Shown: positions 45,395 to 53,881, counted from the first letter of the stretch. The stretch is DNA of 55,273 nt from Eubacterium sp. (GCA_024681515.1 JAILAR010000063.1:1-55273), one strand, 5' to 3'. Made by a program: numbers and translations. The notes: generated by a model not told the origin, from the letters alone.

Positions 45395-46450
45395 TTAAAT
45401 CTCTTCCAGGATCCGCAGTCCCTCTTCATAATCCTGTCCCAGGATCTCCTGGGTCTTCTGAAACTCATATTTCTCATGCAGCCTGTCTTGAAGCTTAAGA
45501 AAAGCTTTCTTCCCATACTTCCGGATATACAGTGCCTGAGCCTTGGCTGCGTTGGCGCCGTCATTCGAGGGGATATAGAACCCTTTCTCACAGGTCTCCA
45601 TGTCCTCGCATTCATAACATCCATCGATACCCTTTTCCTTGCAGCACTTCACATTCGGACAGATCCTGTCCTCTGAACAAGTAGCAAAGGAACAGGTGTT
45701 ATACTCGGTCCTGCAGGATCCGCACCATTCTGCAAGGAAACAGTGATTGCAGGAGAAACCGCAGTAGGCGATGGGATCCACGCCCTTCCGCGCCAACTTA
45801 CAGAGTTTATTCTTGATCCGGCGCATGGCTTCGATATGCATGATCCAATGTCTGCTGAAAGGCATCTGGATCAAACCTTTTACATCCTTACCGCACCAGT
45901 AATCGATGAGCCAAAATGCATTTTCATCCTCACTTACACACTTGCTGCGGATCAGCTTCTCCCTCACATCCTCTCCGTATTTCTGTTTCAATTCTTTGAA
46001 AGTCAGATGCTGCAGGATCTGATCCGTAGACTCCGTCACTGCCTTTGCATAGAGATATAGTTCCCGGATATTTAACTGTTTCGAGAACTCCACGATCCCA
46101 TCCTCCTGTAATTCATTACCGGTGGTAATGATTGGAGAACCGATACGACCCATGAAACCCTGCGCAAAAAGCACCTGATCATCGCCTGCGATCATCTCAT
46201 GGGCCACGATATCCTCGATCCGGTAAATGTGCCAGATGGAATACGCAAGGGTTTTACTATGATATCCATCTGCCCCCGCAAAGGGCATCTCGGAAAAAGC
46301 CTTCTTCGGATACCCGTTCACGATCTGCGTGATCTGTTCAAACATTTCCGCACGGAAGTTTGCAAGCTTTTGGATCGCCTCATCGAAGGTTGCTTCCTTC
46401 GCCAGCAGCTTTTGTACTTCTTTATTCTTTTCTGACCAGCCTTTATCCAT
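45395..46450 (-). CDS. DinB-like plus cysteine-rich DUF3795 protein
   Basis: 351 residues. N-terminal part (about 1-215) is a DinB/YfiT-like four-helix bundle (SIWHIYRIEDIVAHEMIAGD; PFSRHWIMHIEAMRRI, with His that could bind metal). The C-terminus (about 225-330) is a cysteine-rich DUF3795 domain (YCGFSCNHCFLAEWCGSC, CPNVKCC, CYECEDMETCEKGFY). Fusion of the two is less common than each alone. Function unknown. ATG after GGAGAGG. Confidence 0.85.
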   Translation of the reverse strand: MDKGWSEKNKEVQKLLAKEATFDEAIQKLANFRAEMFEQITQIVNGYPKKAFSEMPFAGADGYHSKTLAYSIWHIYRIEDIVAHEMIAGDDQVLFAQGFMGRIGSPIITTGNELQEDGIVEFSKQLNIRELYLYAKAVTESTDQILQHLTFKELKQKYGEDVREKLIRSKCVSEDENAFWLIDYWCGKDVKGLIQMPFSRHWIMHIEAMRRIKNKLCKLARKGVDPIAYCGFSCNHCFLAEWCGSCRTEYNTCSFATCSEDRICPNVKCCKEKGIDGCYECEDMETCEKGFYIPSNDGANAAKAQALYIRKYGKKAFLKLQDRLHEKYEFQKTQEILGQDYEEGLRILEEI

Positions 46451-46481
46451 ATCAACCCTCTCCTTAACTTTTTAACTCCCT

Positions 46482-47108
46482 TTACCCCTTTATCGTTTCA
46501 TATCCAAGCCGCGTAGGAAGGTCTTTCCATAGCTCTTCTCTGGAATCGTGTGATCTCAGCGTCCGTACCACCTCTGTATCCGGATCCGGATATATAACGA
46601 AATTATCGGCTTCACCCTTTTCAGGACGTATCGGAAATGCCAGCTGTTCAAAATCCACGGAAAACCGGGCATCCACTCCGGGCTTATTTCCTCTTGCATC
46701 CAGGCGTATCCACTTCTCATATTCCCTGAGATATACCCCACTTAGACCATGATAGATCAGAACCGGTGCCGTCTCATCATCCAGGATCAGCTTCTGATAA
46801 CAGAAGCCCGCAGGAACGGACTTACTTCGAAGAATGGCCGCAAGCAGATGTGACTTTGCAAAGCATATCCCATGCCCGGCACCGAGAACCTCCGAGGCTG
46901 CGCAGGTTACGGAATCCTCACCTGCATCCGCAGAATGAGATATCCTGTCCCTGACATATTCGTACGATCTTCGGATAAAATCCGTTTCATTCTCTGATTC
47001 GTCATATAACTGATCCGCCAGCCTGCTGACCGACGGATGATCAAAATCAACCACCGCGTTACATTTGAGATATTCGCTGATGTCATTCATGTATATCGAT
47101 ACTTTCAT
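46482..47108 (-). CDS. Transglutaminase-like cysteine protease-fold protein
   Basis: 208 residues. The Cys-His-Asp triad is visible: GAGHGICFAKSHLLAAILRS, LIYHGLSGVYL and WIRLDARGN. No signal peptide, so cytosolic. Such small proteins are widespread; their substrates are mostly unknown. ATG 47108 with GAAGGGG upstream. Downstream of tetR in the same direction. Confidence 0.88.
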   Translation of the reverse strand: MKVSIYMNDISEYLKCNAVVDFDHPSVSRLADQLYDESENETDFIRRSYEYVRDRISHSADAGEDSVTCAASEVLGAGHGICFAKSHLLAAILRSKSVPAGFCYQKLILDDETAPVLIYHGLSGVYLREYEKWIRLDARGNKPGVDARFSVDFEQLAFPIRPEKGEADNFVIYPDPDTEVVRTLRSHDSREELWKDLPTRLGYETIKG

Positions 47109-47203
47109 CAAATCATCATCCCCTTCAATTCCACTTAGCCATATCCTGTCATATCACAATTCCCGAGGCACATGGGCTCAACCATGCATTATCATTGTCC
47201 GGC

Positions 47204-47791
47204 TCATTTCTTCATATACACGCCGCAGAAATGCCGGATATGTTTCTCGATATTCCCCATGACTTCATCCTCAAGCTGAGGCTGCCTGTCCGACTGGGCG
47301 ATCCAGAGAACTGCAGGGGCTGTAAGCTCTACCGCAAGCAGTGCCGGATCATCCTTTTTGAACATGCCTTCCGCCATCATTCCTTCGATGATCTTCGCGA
47401 ACATCCGCTGGATCCCGTCCAGCTGATGCCTGGTAGTCACTTCGGAGATACGTTCATTCCGGAACTGTTCCTGCACAAGGAACATCCGTGTCTTCCGGAT
47501 GACCGGATCCTTAATGGTGAATGCGATCCTTCCCATAGTCACCTGTATAAATTCTTCCCCGCTCTGAGGAACTTTCCCGATATTTTTCTCAGAGCCGAAC
47601 AATTCCTCATATCGCGCCTCCGCAGAATCGATTAAGGCATTCAGGATGTCCTCCTTGCCCTTATAATGCTTGTAAAGAGAAGGAGCTTTGATCCCGACTT
47701 CAGTCGCGATCTGCTCCACACTTGTTCCGTCGTACCCATTCTCTGCAAACAGCGTTAATGCTGCGTCCAGTATCTTTTCTTTTGTAGACAT
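47204..47791 (-). CDS. TetR/AcrR family transcriptional regulator
   Basis: 195 residues. HTH near the N-terminus (ILDAALTLFAENGYDGTSVE, QIATEVGIKAPSLYKHYKGK) and a divergent ligand-binding domain. The promoter carries two identical-pattern operators, so it is most likely autorepressed; the transglutaminase-like gene downstream may be in the same transcript. ATG with GGAGGG very close (3 bases). Confidence 0.94.
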   Translation of the reverse strand: MSTKEKILDAALTLFAENGYDGTSVEQIATEVGIKAPSLYKHYKGKEDILNALIDSAEARYEELFGSEKNIGKVPQSGEEFIQVTMGRIAFTIKDPVIRKTRMFLVQEQFRNERISEVTTRHQLDGIQRMFAKIIEGMMAEGMFKKDDPALLAVELTAPAVLWIAQSDRQPQLEDEVMGNIEKHIRHFCGVYMKK

Positions 47792-47811
47792 GATCCCTCC
47801 TTATGTATATC

Positions 47812-47868
47812 GCTAATGATTGTTAGCCTTGTTACAGCTATTATAGCTAACATGTATTAGCCTGTCAA
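47812..47868 (-). promoter_or_regulatory. tetR promoter with twin palindromic operators
   Basis: Minus strand: TTGACA (47863-47868), 17-base spacer, TATAAT (47840-47845): a full consensus promoter. The spacer is occupied by GCTAA-N6-TTAGC (47846-47861), and a second GCTAA-N6-TTAGC lies at 47812-47827 between the -10 box and the gene. Repressor binding at both would block RNA polymerase. Confidence 0.88.
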
Positions 47869-47892
47869 CTCATAAAAAATAGGGATGAAACC

Positions 47893-48360
47893 TCAGTCCT
47901 TCTCGTAGAAGACGATATCCATCCTGTCATTGATCCGCTCTACCCTGCCGGTCTGATGATAACCCATTTTCTCGTACAGATACAGATTCCCCTTCTCCTG
48001 AAGGATCGTATCCAGGCACCAGTTGTATGGACCATGGAGTTCCTCTGCTTTCCGTATTGCCTGCTGTGCATAGCCGTGCCCCCGGTATGCGGGCATGATC
48101 CAGATGGGAGAGATCCTTTTCCTGCTCCCGTCCCTCCTGTCAATGACGCGGATCACACCGACCTTTTCTTCCCCGTCCATGATGAAATAATAAACCGACC
48201 CCGGCTGCTCATACCTTTCCAGAAGCCGCTCCGCGCTCTCAGCCGCAGGATTCGTATCATGATCCTGATACCTTTCCAACAACCCCTGAAAGGCCTCCAC
48301 CTGCATCCTCCATATTTCTTCCATATCCTGTTTTTCCGCAGGAACCAATTCGATCCTCAT
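47893..48360 (-). CDS. GNAT family N-acetyltransferase
   Basis: 155 residues. Acetyl-CoA site IMPAYRGHGYAQQAIRKAE and C-terminal NLYLYEKMGYHQTGR. ATG after GGAGGG at 7 bases. Sits just upstream of the TetR promoter region. Substrate unknown. Confidence 0.9.
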   Translation of the reverse strand: MRIELVPAEKQDMEEIWRMQVEAFQGLLERYQDHDTNPAAESAERLLERYEQPGSVYYFIMDGEEKVGVIRVIDRRDGSRKRISPIWIMPAYRGHGYAQQAIRKAEELHGPYNWCLDTILQEKGNLYLYEKMGYHQTGRVERINDRMDIVFYEKD

Positions 48361-48436
48361 CGCTCTTCCCTCCGATCCTCTTCCATTCTATCACAGACCC
48401 TCTGCTCATTCCATATGATCGAAAGGGATCAAAACT

Positions 48437-48479
48437 AAAAAAGCAGCCGGCCAGGGATCTCTCCTCGACCGGCTGCTTT
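48437..48479 (-). terminator. Strong terminator after the 31-residue ORF
   Basis: Minus strand: AAAGCAGCCGG, 18-base loop, CCGGCTGCTTT and then TTTAGTTTT. It closes a unit holding only the small ORF at 48506-48601 (and possibly genes upstream of it). Confidence 0.88.
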
Positions 48480-48505
48480 CATCTGAGCCTGTAAATTACT
48501 TCTTT

Positions 48506-48601
48506 TTACTGGAACGGATTTCCATTGAAATAAACATATCCCAGGAATCCAACATTTGTCAGCAATATGCCTCCGCCGACGACCAGAAACGCTGTAAACA
48601 T
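48506..48601 (-). CDS. Small hydrophobic peptide, single membrane segment
   Basis: 31 codons, too short for usual gene finders. ATG at 48601 after AAAGGAGAG at 7 bases. The peptide begins MFTAFLVVGGGILLTNVG and ends YVYFNGNPFQ: one membrane-spanning helix with a glycine-rich core, and a short polar tail. It is followed 27 bases later by a strong terminator. No family recognised; the sequence fits a membrane microprotein. A coincidental ORF is possible but the ribosome-binding site and terminator argue against it. Confidence 0.65.
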   Translation of the reverse strand: MFTAFLVVGGGILLTNVGFLGYVYFNGNPFQ

Positions 48602-48709
48602 GTGATCTCTCTCCTTTCTTCTCCCATATGGGAAATAGCGTTTGTTTTTATGTTTCTGATCGCAGTATAACAACGTCTCTACATCAACACTACAACAGCC
48701 CTGCTTTGG

Positions 48710-49243
48710 CTACTGGATCACGACCTCTTCTTCCTTTCGGAATGCCGCGATCACCCTTACGATCGCAGTGTGGATCAGTCCTGCGGCAAAGATGAGTGCC
48801 ATGGTGTTCTCCTGACGGATGAAGAAGATGCAGGCAACGGAGATCGCCAGATTAACCAGTGCATTCAGCAACTTGAATCTCCATGCGGAGGTCTCATACT
48901 TCTTCGCCTCAAATGCCCTAAGAAGCTGCACCACGCCGTAGAAAGCGTGCATTCCCACCAGATAGAGCAGAATCAGCCGCTGGGATTTCTGCAGAACCAA
49001 GCCACTCAGGATTGAAACATCCAGCATGATCAGGCCGATATAAAAGAGTGCTCTTCCGCCTACCATATGTCTTGCCAGCGTAAAATACATCACCATATAC
49101 CGGACTCCTGCCACAAAAAGCAGCAGGCTGATGATCACTGCGACGTCCTCCAGAGCCCCCTTCGGAGCCAGGATCAGGATCAGCGCTACAAGAATGATCC
49201 CGGCCGAAATGACGATCTGAATGATCTTTTTCATCAAACTCAT
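48710..49243 (-). CDS. Polytopic membrane protein, DUF308-like
   Basis: 177 residues with about six hydrophobic helices in pairs (ISAGIILVALILILAPKG, VIISLLLFVAGVRYMV, ALFYIGLIMLDVSILSGL and others), the arrangement seen in HdeD/DUF308 proteins. The ATG overlaps the stop of the upstream DUF6765 gene (ATGA), so translation is coupled. Function unknown. Confidence 0.75.
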   Translation of the reverse strand: MSLMKKIIQIVISAGIILVALILILAPKGALEDVAVIISLLLFVAGVRYMVMYFTLARHMVGGRALFYIGLIMLDVSILSGLVLQKSQRLILLYLVGMHAFYGVVQLLRAFEAKKYETSAWRFKLLNALVNLAISVACIFFIRQENTMALIFAAGLIHTAIVRVIAAFRKEEEVVIQ

Positions 49244-50346
49244 GCCCTGTCTCCTTTCCTTTTCTTTGTTTTAAGGATCCGGCTGCCGGAGGCCTTGATC
49301 TCTTCAACCACCATCCCCTTCTGCCGGATGGCTGCTCTGAAGAACCTGCCCAAAACCGTCTGTTCCTTCGCTTCCTGCCCGGCCTTTAGATACTCCTCCC
49401 GCCAGGTATCGGTCAGGAACTCCGGAATCTCCTGTCCTGACAGCCGCCCTCCCAGGACCTTCCACCCGAGATCCGCTGCTACATTTCGCTTAGTCAGGAT
49501 CTTTTGGATCTCCTCTTCGTAAGGCTCCACAGCTTCCGTGTCATAGGTGTCCTTCTCAAAGACTGCATCCTGCGCCCGCAGGCATTTCAGTGCATAGACC
49601 ATCTGACAGAATGCGTGATGGAAATCCTCAGGATTGTTCTTCACAATCTCCCTGTAATCCGCCCAGGCCGGCAGATACCGGTACACGGCATAACCGTAAT
49701 CCGGCAGATGTCCCGCCCGTCCGTGTCCCAGATTCATAACGGAATTCTCGGAGCCTCTGTAGATGGTATTCGTATAAATGCTCTTCTCCGGATCATCCTT
49801 TGCCTTGGGATTATGACGGAAGGTGATAAGCCGGTCCACGGTTTTGTCCCCCTCCGGAACCCGTTCATAGAAGCTGTAATTGATGTTGTTGATCACCAGT
49901 GACGGCGTTCCCGCAAAATAGCGGTGCGCCCAGGTATCCGCGAGAATATGCATGGCCACTCCCACGGCCTGCAGGCTTTCTCCGCGGGCCAGCTCCACGG
50001 TCTTCACCAGAAGATCACTGTTCACATTGCAGATCAGCCGGTATTTGTCCTTGTAACGACGTCCGCCCTTTCCCGGTTCCGCATAGAGATCTCCGGGCAG
50101 AAAATGGAAGGAGGACCAAATCTCCGTGATCCTGGTGCGCCCGAACCAGTCCGTCTTCGTATCCACCATTTCCAGCTGAAGCTGTGTGGTCGCAGCCGTG
50201 GCCGGTGCGGAAAGCTCCGCCAGAAAATCATCGGAACAAAAATCCACCAGGGCAGCACTGTATGCGATCTGAAGGCTGTCCTCATGGGAATATCCCGCAA
50301 GATACGCCGCACAGTAGGTGGCGTAGTAATGAAAATCTTTCTGCAT
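49240..50346 (-). CDS. DUF6765 family protein, phospholipase C/nuclease-like fold
   Basis: 368 residues; ATG after GAGGAGG. The start MQKDFHYYATYCAAYLAGYS and the block GVAMHILADTWAHRYFAG, with His and Asp residues, match DUF6765, which may share the metal-binding helical fold of phospholipase C/P1 nuclease. No signal peptide. It starts a likely two-gene unit with the DUF308-like protein. Confidence 0.8.
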   Translation of the reverse strand: MQKDFHYYATYCAAYLAGYSHEDSLQIAYSAALVDFCSDDFLAELSAPATAATTQLQLEMVDTKTDWFGRTRITEIWSSFHFLPGDLYAEPGKGGRRYKDKYRLICNVNSDLLVKTVELARGESLQAVGVAMHILADTWAHRYFAGTPSLVINNINYSFYERVPEGDKTVDRLITFRHNPKAKDDPEKSIYTNTIYRGSENSVMNLGHGRAGHLPDYGYAVYRYLPAWADYREIVKNNPEDFHHAFCQMVYALKCLRAQDAVFEKDTYDTEAVEPYEEEIQKILTKRNVAADLGWKVLGGRLSGQEIPEFLTDTWREEYLKAGQEAKEQTVLGRFFRAAIRQKGMVVEEIKASGSRILKTKKRKGDRA

Positions 50347-50360
50347 TCTATGTGCCTCCT

Positions 50361-50927
50361 CTACTGTTTCTTTTTGATTCCGAGATCTTTTTCAGGTTTT
50401 TTTTCGATCTCTATTCCAAGCTCTTTCCTGTACTTCTTGACACGGATCGCCGTGGTAACCGTTTCGGCAAAAACCGCAAGTACCGTAATATCTATGATCG
50501 CCGTCACGGTTGCAGAAAAGGCGTCCTCCGCCACAAAGATGTCCGTTATACTGTTGATAGTTCCCAGCGCCTGCGGGATCAACATGATCATGGCCAGAAC
50601 GATGTATGCCTTTCGCGACTTCCTGCGCCGTCCCTCATCCCTCGCAGCCTTCGCCACATAGAGCGACGGTAACGCGACGATCGCAAGGAGGATGACAACG
50701 ACCAGAAGCACCAGAGAAAACGGAATATCATCTCCGTCCCAGTCATCCTGCTGCCGCATCAGTTCCATCAATTCATCCCGAAATGTATACACGAAAAGAA
50801 GGACCCGGATGAAACTCCATACCGTAAAGGCCATAAGTCCCGTTCCGGAGATCACCAGATTGTTCTCCAATCTCCGAAGCTTCTGCTTCATGCTGTTTTC
50901 AGGCAAGTTTTCCGCCATGTTCTCCAT
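50361..50927 (-). CDS. Hypothetical membrane protein with four helices
   Basis: About 188 residues from ATG 50927, GGGG at 8 bases. Four hydrophobic segments (VISGTGLMAFTVWSFIRVLL; FSLVLLVVVILLAIVALPSL; AYIVLAMIMLIPQALG; IIDITVLAVFAETVTT) and basic termini. No family recognised. Repeat copy C is immediately upstream. Confidence 0.72.
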   Translation of the reverse strand: MENMAENLPENSMKQKLRRLENNLVISGTGLMAFTVWSFIRVLLFVYTFRDELMELMRQQDDWDGDDIPFSLVLLVVVILLAIVALPSLYVAKAARDEGRRRKSRKAYIVLAMIMLIPQALGTINSITDIFVAEDAFSATVTAIIDITVLAVFAETVTTAIRVKKYRKELGIEIEKKPEKDLGIKKKQ

Positions 50928-50940
50928 ACGCTTTTCCCCT

Positions 50941-51047
50941 ATTCCACACTTCGCGCCTTCCGGCGCTCCGTGAATCATCACTACGCACGTAACTGTTCGC
51001 TATATGCTTTATTCTACCAATCGAGTCCGTGCTCTGTGATGATCACC
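50941..51047 (-). repeat. Interspersed intergenic repeat, copy C (longest)
   Basis: Minus strand: ATCATCACAGAGCACGGACTC, AGAATAAAGCATATAGCGAACAG (first parts), TTACGTGCGTAGTGATGATTC, ACGGAGCGCCGGAAGGCGC (a hairpin), GAAGTGTGGAAT. It contains both halves found separately in other copies, and ends at the ribosome-binding site of the gene at 50927. Confidence 0.75.
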
Positions 51048-51049
51048 TT

Positions 51050-51928
51050 TTAATCGATCAGTTTCTCATCCAGATTTTTATCCTCATCCAGGGTAAGCCG
51101 GATCCTGTGCGTATTTCCTTCTCCGTCTGTCAGCACAAGGACACCTGTTCCGGCCTTTTTGTAATGCACCATCACGATTATTTCTCCGTCAGGATGGGTA
51201 AATATCTCCGCCGTGGCAAAGTCCTCATCCTCCATGGATGCACTCCAGCTGCTGTCAATGTCATAGGTTTCAGAGGCTAGCAGTACATTTGCGGAAAGGG
51301 ACAACGAACCACCGGCGTTCCATTTAAGGATGAACAGCGTGATGATCGCTGCGATACCTATGGCAAGGGAAAGCAGGATCGGTTTCTTATTGGTAAATAT
51401 CCCGAAGACCAGAACGGGGATCATCACAAAGCAGAAAATGGCAGAGATCAAATGGTGCGGGAATTCATGCCGAAGGGTGATCGTATAGGCTAATCCGTGA
51501 TAAGCCAGCAATACCAGCATGGGAGACAGGATCAGCGCTGCAATAATGTTATTCTTCTTCACATACCAGCCGATAAAAGCCGCCGGCAATGTACAAAGCG
51601 TAATGTAAAACCAGTAACGGTAGTACCCGAACAGTCCCCATCCCAAGTCACTGAAGGGAACCTGGATCAGATACACCAGCGGCTGTGAGATCAGAAAGAA
51701 GACGAAGGTCTTCAGCGCCGATTCCAGCGGTCCCTTGCAATTCACCATGACAATGAGTGCCAGCGGGATCCACGCCTCCACCGTAACAGCGATGTCATGG
51801 AAGGAGCAGGACGCCGGAACCCACAAAGCCATCAGCGCGGTATAAACACCTGCAGCAATGGCAAAAATGATCACCTTCGGCCAGGTCATATTCAGGCCTC
51901 CGAATAACTTATGAAGCAGTTTACCCAT
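51050..51928 (-). CDS. Hypothetical multi-pass membrane protein
   Basis: 292 residues; ATG after AAAGGAG. About seven or eight hydrophobic helices (from residue 15 to about 205) followed by a soluble C-terminal domain of about 85 residues (YDIDSSWSASMEDEDFATAE in part) rich in acidic residues. No family recognised with confidence. Confidence 0.75.
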   Translation of the reverse strand: MGKLLHKLFGGLNMTWPKVIIFAIAAGVYTALMALWVPASCSFHDIAVTVEAWIPLALIVMVNCKGPLESALKTFVFFLISQPLVYLIQVPFSDLGWGLFGYYRYWFYITLCTLPAAFIGWYVKKNNIIAALILSPMLVLLAYHGLAYTITLRHEFPHHLISAIFCFVMIPVLVFGIFTNKKPILLSLAIGIAAIITLFILKWNAGGSLSLSANVLLASETYDIDSSWSASMEDEDFATAEIFTHPDGEIIVMVHYKKAGTGVLVLTDGEGNTHRIRLTLDEDKNLDEKLID

Positions 51929-51961
51929 TATAAGTCTCCTTTATCCGAAAACCGATCGCGT

Positions 51962-51999
51962 AAAAAACAGTAATGCGGCAATTCATACAATTGCCGCAT
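51962..51999 (-). terminator. Terminator after the hypothetical gene 52025-52531
   Basis: Minus strand: ATGCGGCAATT, 5-base loop, AATTGCCGCAT, followed by TACTGTTTTTT. Perfect 11-base arms. Confidence 0.9.
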
Positions 52000-52024
52000 C
52001 GCTGCCAAATAGGTTTTACCGGAC

Positions 52025-52531
52025 TTAGCCTTCGAAGCTGATGGACTCATAGAGTTCTTCCAGAAGCTTCTCGCTCTCTTCCTTCATAGCCTCGCGGTAA
52101 TATGTATGGAAGAAGTAACAGGTCTTTCCCCTCTTAACCACAATACTGTCCCCGCACATGGCAACGCCTTCTGTCTCATAACCGAAGGGATAACCGTAAG
52201 CCTTTTCACCGCCGATCATGATCTGGCGGATCTCACCGAAGGTGTAACCTGCGCCCTCAGCTACTTCTCCGTACCGCTTCTTCATATTCTTTGCCATGTC
52301 CTTGGATCCGAGCATTAATGATGCAAGAGAAGGAAGCTTCTTCCAGGATACAGAGAACAGGATATGCCTTTCTTTATCTGCCATAACCCATTCCGGTGCC
52401 GTCTGCCCTTTGCTGATGGAGTTTCTTTCCTCGTCACTCATTACGTAGAAGCCTTCCGGAAGAGGAATCCGCATCTCATCATTTAATACATTTTCCGATA
52501 CATTTTCCAATACATTTTCATTTTCGCCCAT
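52025..52531 (-). CDS. Hypothetical soluble protein
   Basis: 168 residues; ATG after AAGGAAA. Starts with ENVLENVSENVL, three near-identical units encoded by a short tandem DNA repeat (52482-52523), then a mixed domain with no signal or membrane segment. No family recognised. It is a single-gene unit closed by a strong terminator. Confidence 0.75.
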   Translation of the reverse strand: MGENENVLENVSENVLNDEMRIPLPEGFYVMSDEERNSISKGQTAPEWVMADKERHILFSVSWKKLPSLASLMLGSKDMAKNMKKRYGEVAEGAGYTFGEIRQIMIGGEKAYGYPFGYETEGVAMCGDSIVVKRGKTCYFFHTYYREAMKEESEKLLEELYESISFEG

Positions 52532-52908
52532 AACAATTTTCCTTCTTTTTTGAATTGATCAGGTCCCTGCCCGATCATCCTCTTTATGATAACACATTTA
52601 GTGCCACAATACCATCAAAATAAAGCACTACTCCCCTGTCATCAGCTTCTTCAGTTCCTCCGCCTTCAGCTCCATATTGAGATCAGTATTTTATTCTTCA
52701 CCTTACTAAATCTTTCCTTTATCGAACGTCCCTTTCTCAAAAAAGCTCCGGACCAGCCATTATACGGCCGGGCCCGAAGCCTTTCTTTAGTCTGAAATGT
52801 CAAGATAAAAAATTTCGCCCTGCAAGCATTTTGCAAGGATGAGGGTCGTATTATACGTTTCAGAAGCAAAGAAACAAAAGAAACAACAACCACGAAAGGA
52901 GCAAAGCT
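52532..52908. other. Gene-poor region with a terminator-like hairpin
   Basis: No convincing gene longer than 20 codons. A GC-rich hairpin at 52739-52780 (GCTTCGGGCCCGGCC against GGCTGGTCCGGAGC) is followed on the minus strand by TTTTTT, yet no minus-strand gene ends there; a minus-strand frame ending KAEELKKLMTGE at about 52631 could be a remnant. The part nearest 52908 is the leader of the small ORF that follows. Confidence 0.5.
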
Positions 52909-52977
52909 ATGGGAACAAATAATGGAGTAAAGCCCGGAGATATATGGTTTCCCTTCTTCGGATGGATCTTTGGCTGA
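52909..52977 (+). CDS. 22-residue aromatic, glycine-rich peptide
   Basis: 22 codons, ATG after GAAAGGAG at 7 bases. N-terminal half MGTNNGVKPG, C-terminal half DIWFPFFGWIFG: six aromatics and one lysine, no leader-like cleavage pattern. Untranslated leader is A-rich. Resembles a short secreted or membrane-active peptide, but no family is recognised. It may also be spurious; the strong ribosome-binding site is the main support. Confidence 0.45.
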   Translation: MGTNNGVKPGDIWFPFFGWIFG

Positions 52978-53032
52978 ACGATCAGTCAGCGTACCGATAT
53001 CTGTTGTTCCAGGGCGGTCCTTTGCAGTGGAC

Positions 53033-53071
53033 AAAAAAGACGGAACAGAGGGATGGTCCCTCTGTTCCGCC
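53033..53071 (-). terminator. Terminator after the S41 peptidase remnant
   Basis: Perfect 13-base arms (CGGAACAGAGGGA and complement), loop of 3, followed on the minus strand by TCTTTTTTG. Confidence 0.9.
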
Positions 53072-53092
53072 TTGTCGCACGAAGTGGTCCGC

Positions 53093-53881
53093 TTATTTGG
53101 TTACCAGGTAGCCCCTGGTGTCAAAGCTGTAGGCCTTTCCGTCGATCGTATAGGTACTGTTCTTCGCGTACCAGCCGTTCTTCTTTCTGTACCAGCTGCC
53201 GTTGATCTTCTTCCAGATATTCTTCAGGTAGGAGGAGCTCTTGTTCAGGGCGAAATACCATCCCTCTTCATCCTGGATCCAGCCGCTGACTTTGCCTTTT
53301 CCATCCCAGGCACCGTTCTTCTGCAGATAGTAGCCGCTGCGGTAGGCATCCTTTTCCATGATTCCCTTCTTGTCGAACCATCTGCCGCTTACCCATTCGG
53401 AGGAGCAATCGCCGTAGAATTCATGGATCTTGGCGCTTACGGAAGCAAGATCATAGAGTCGTTCATAGTTGATGGCCTCGACGTTGAGATAGCCCTCCTG
53501 CGCCATCTCTGCCGTTGCTTTCTCATCCTTATCCGCAAGGTGGTAGTCTACGGCTGCCCCTTTATCTACATCGATCCCGTCTCCCATATAGAGCTTGGAT
53601 GCGGAGGACAGATTGAAGTAGCGGTTGTCCGCGGTGTAGCCCTTCTCAACGACACAGCACCCGCCGCCGCTGCGTTCACCCAGCAGAACGATGCCGTTCT
53701 TCTCGGCGATGAAGGGGAAGAGATTTCCGCAGGAGTAGGAATTTCGTGTGATCATGACTGCATAGTTGAAGTCATAGGATACTTTCTTATCCGCACTGTC
53801 GAACTTTCCGTCCAGATTCAGATCAAAGGTGTTATTTGTCCGGGTGATCACGCCGTTTACCGTGCTGGTGCAGTCGATATA
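53093..53881 (-). pseudogene. 5'-truncated S41 family peptidase with cell-wall-binding-like repeats
   Basis: Reading frame open from YIDCTSTVNG, through VMITRNSYSCGNLFPF (the likely catalytic Ser region of S41 peptidases) and GERSGGGCCVVEKGY, to a C-terminal part with repeated GWYxK-type units (SGWIQDEEGWYFALNK, NGSWYRKKNGWYAKN), as in choline/cell-wall-binding repeats. The N-terminal half and signal peptide are missing; the frame starts inside the end of the fic-like gene. No ribosome-binding site precedes the first possible start (GTG 53851). Likely non-functional. Confidence 0.75.

Noticed and set aside
52666-53034. Minus-strand frame of 122 codons across the small-peptide region
   Set aside because: No ribosome-binding site, it crosses a terminator-like hairpin and has no family resemblance.
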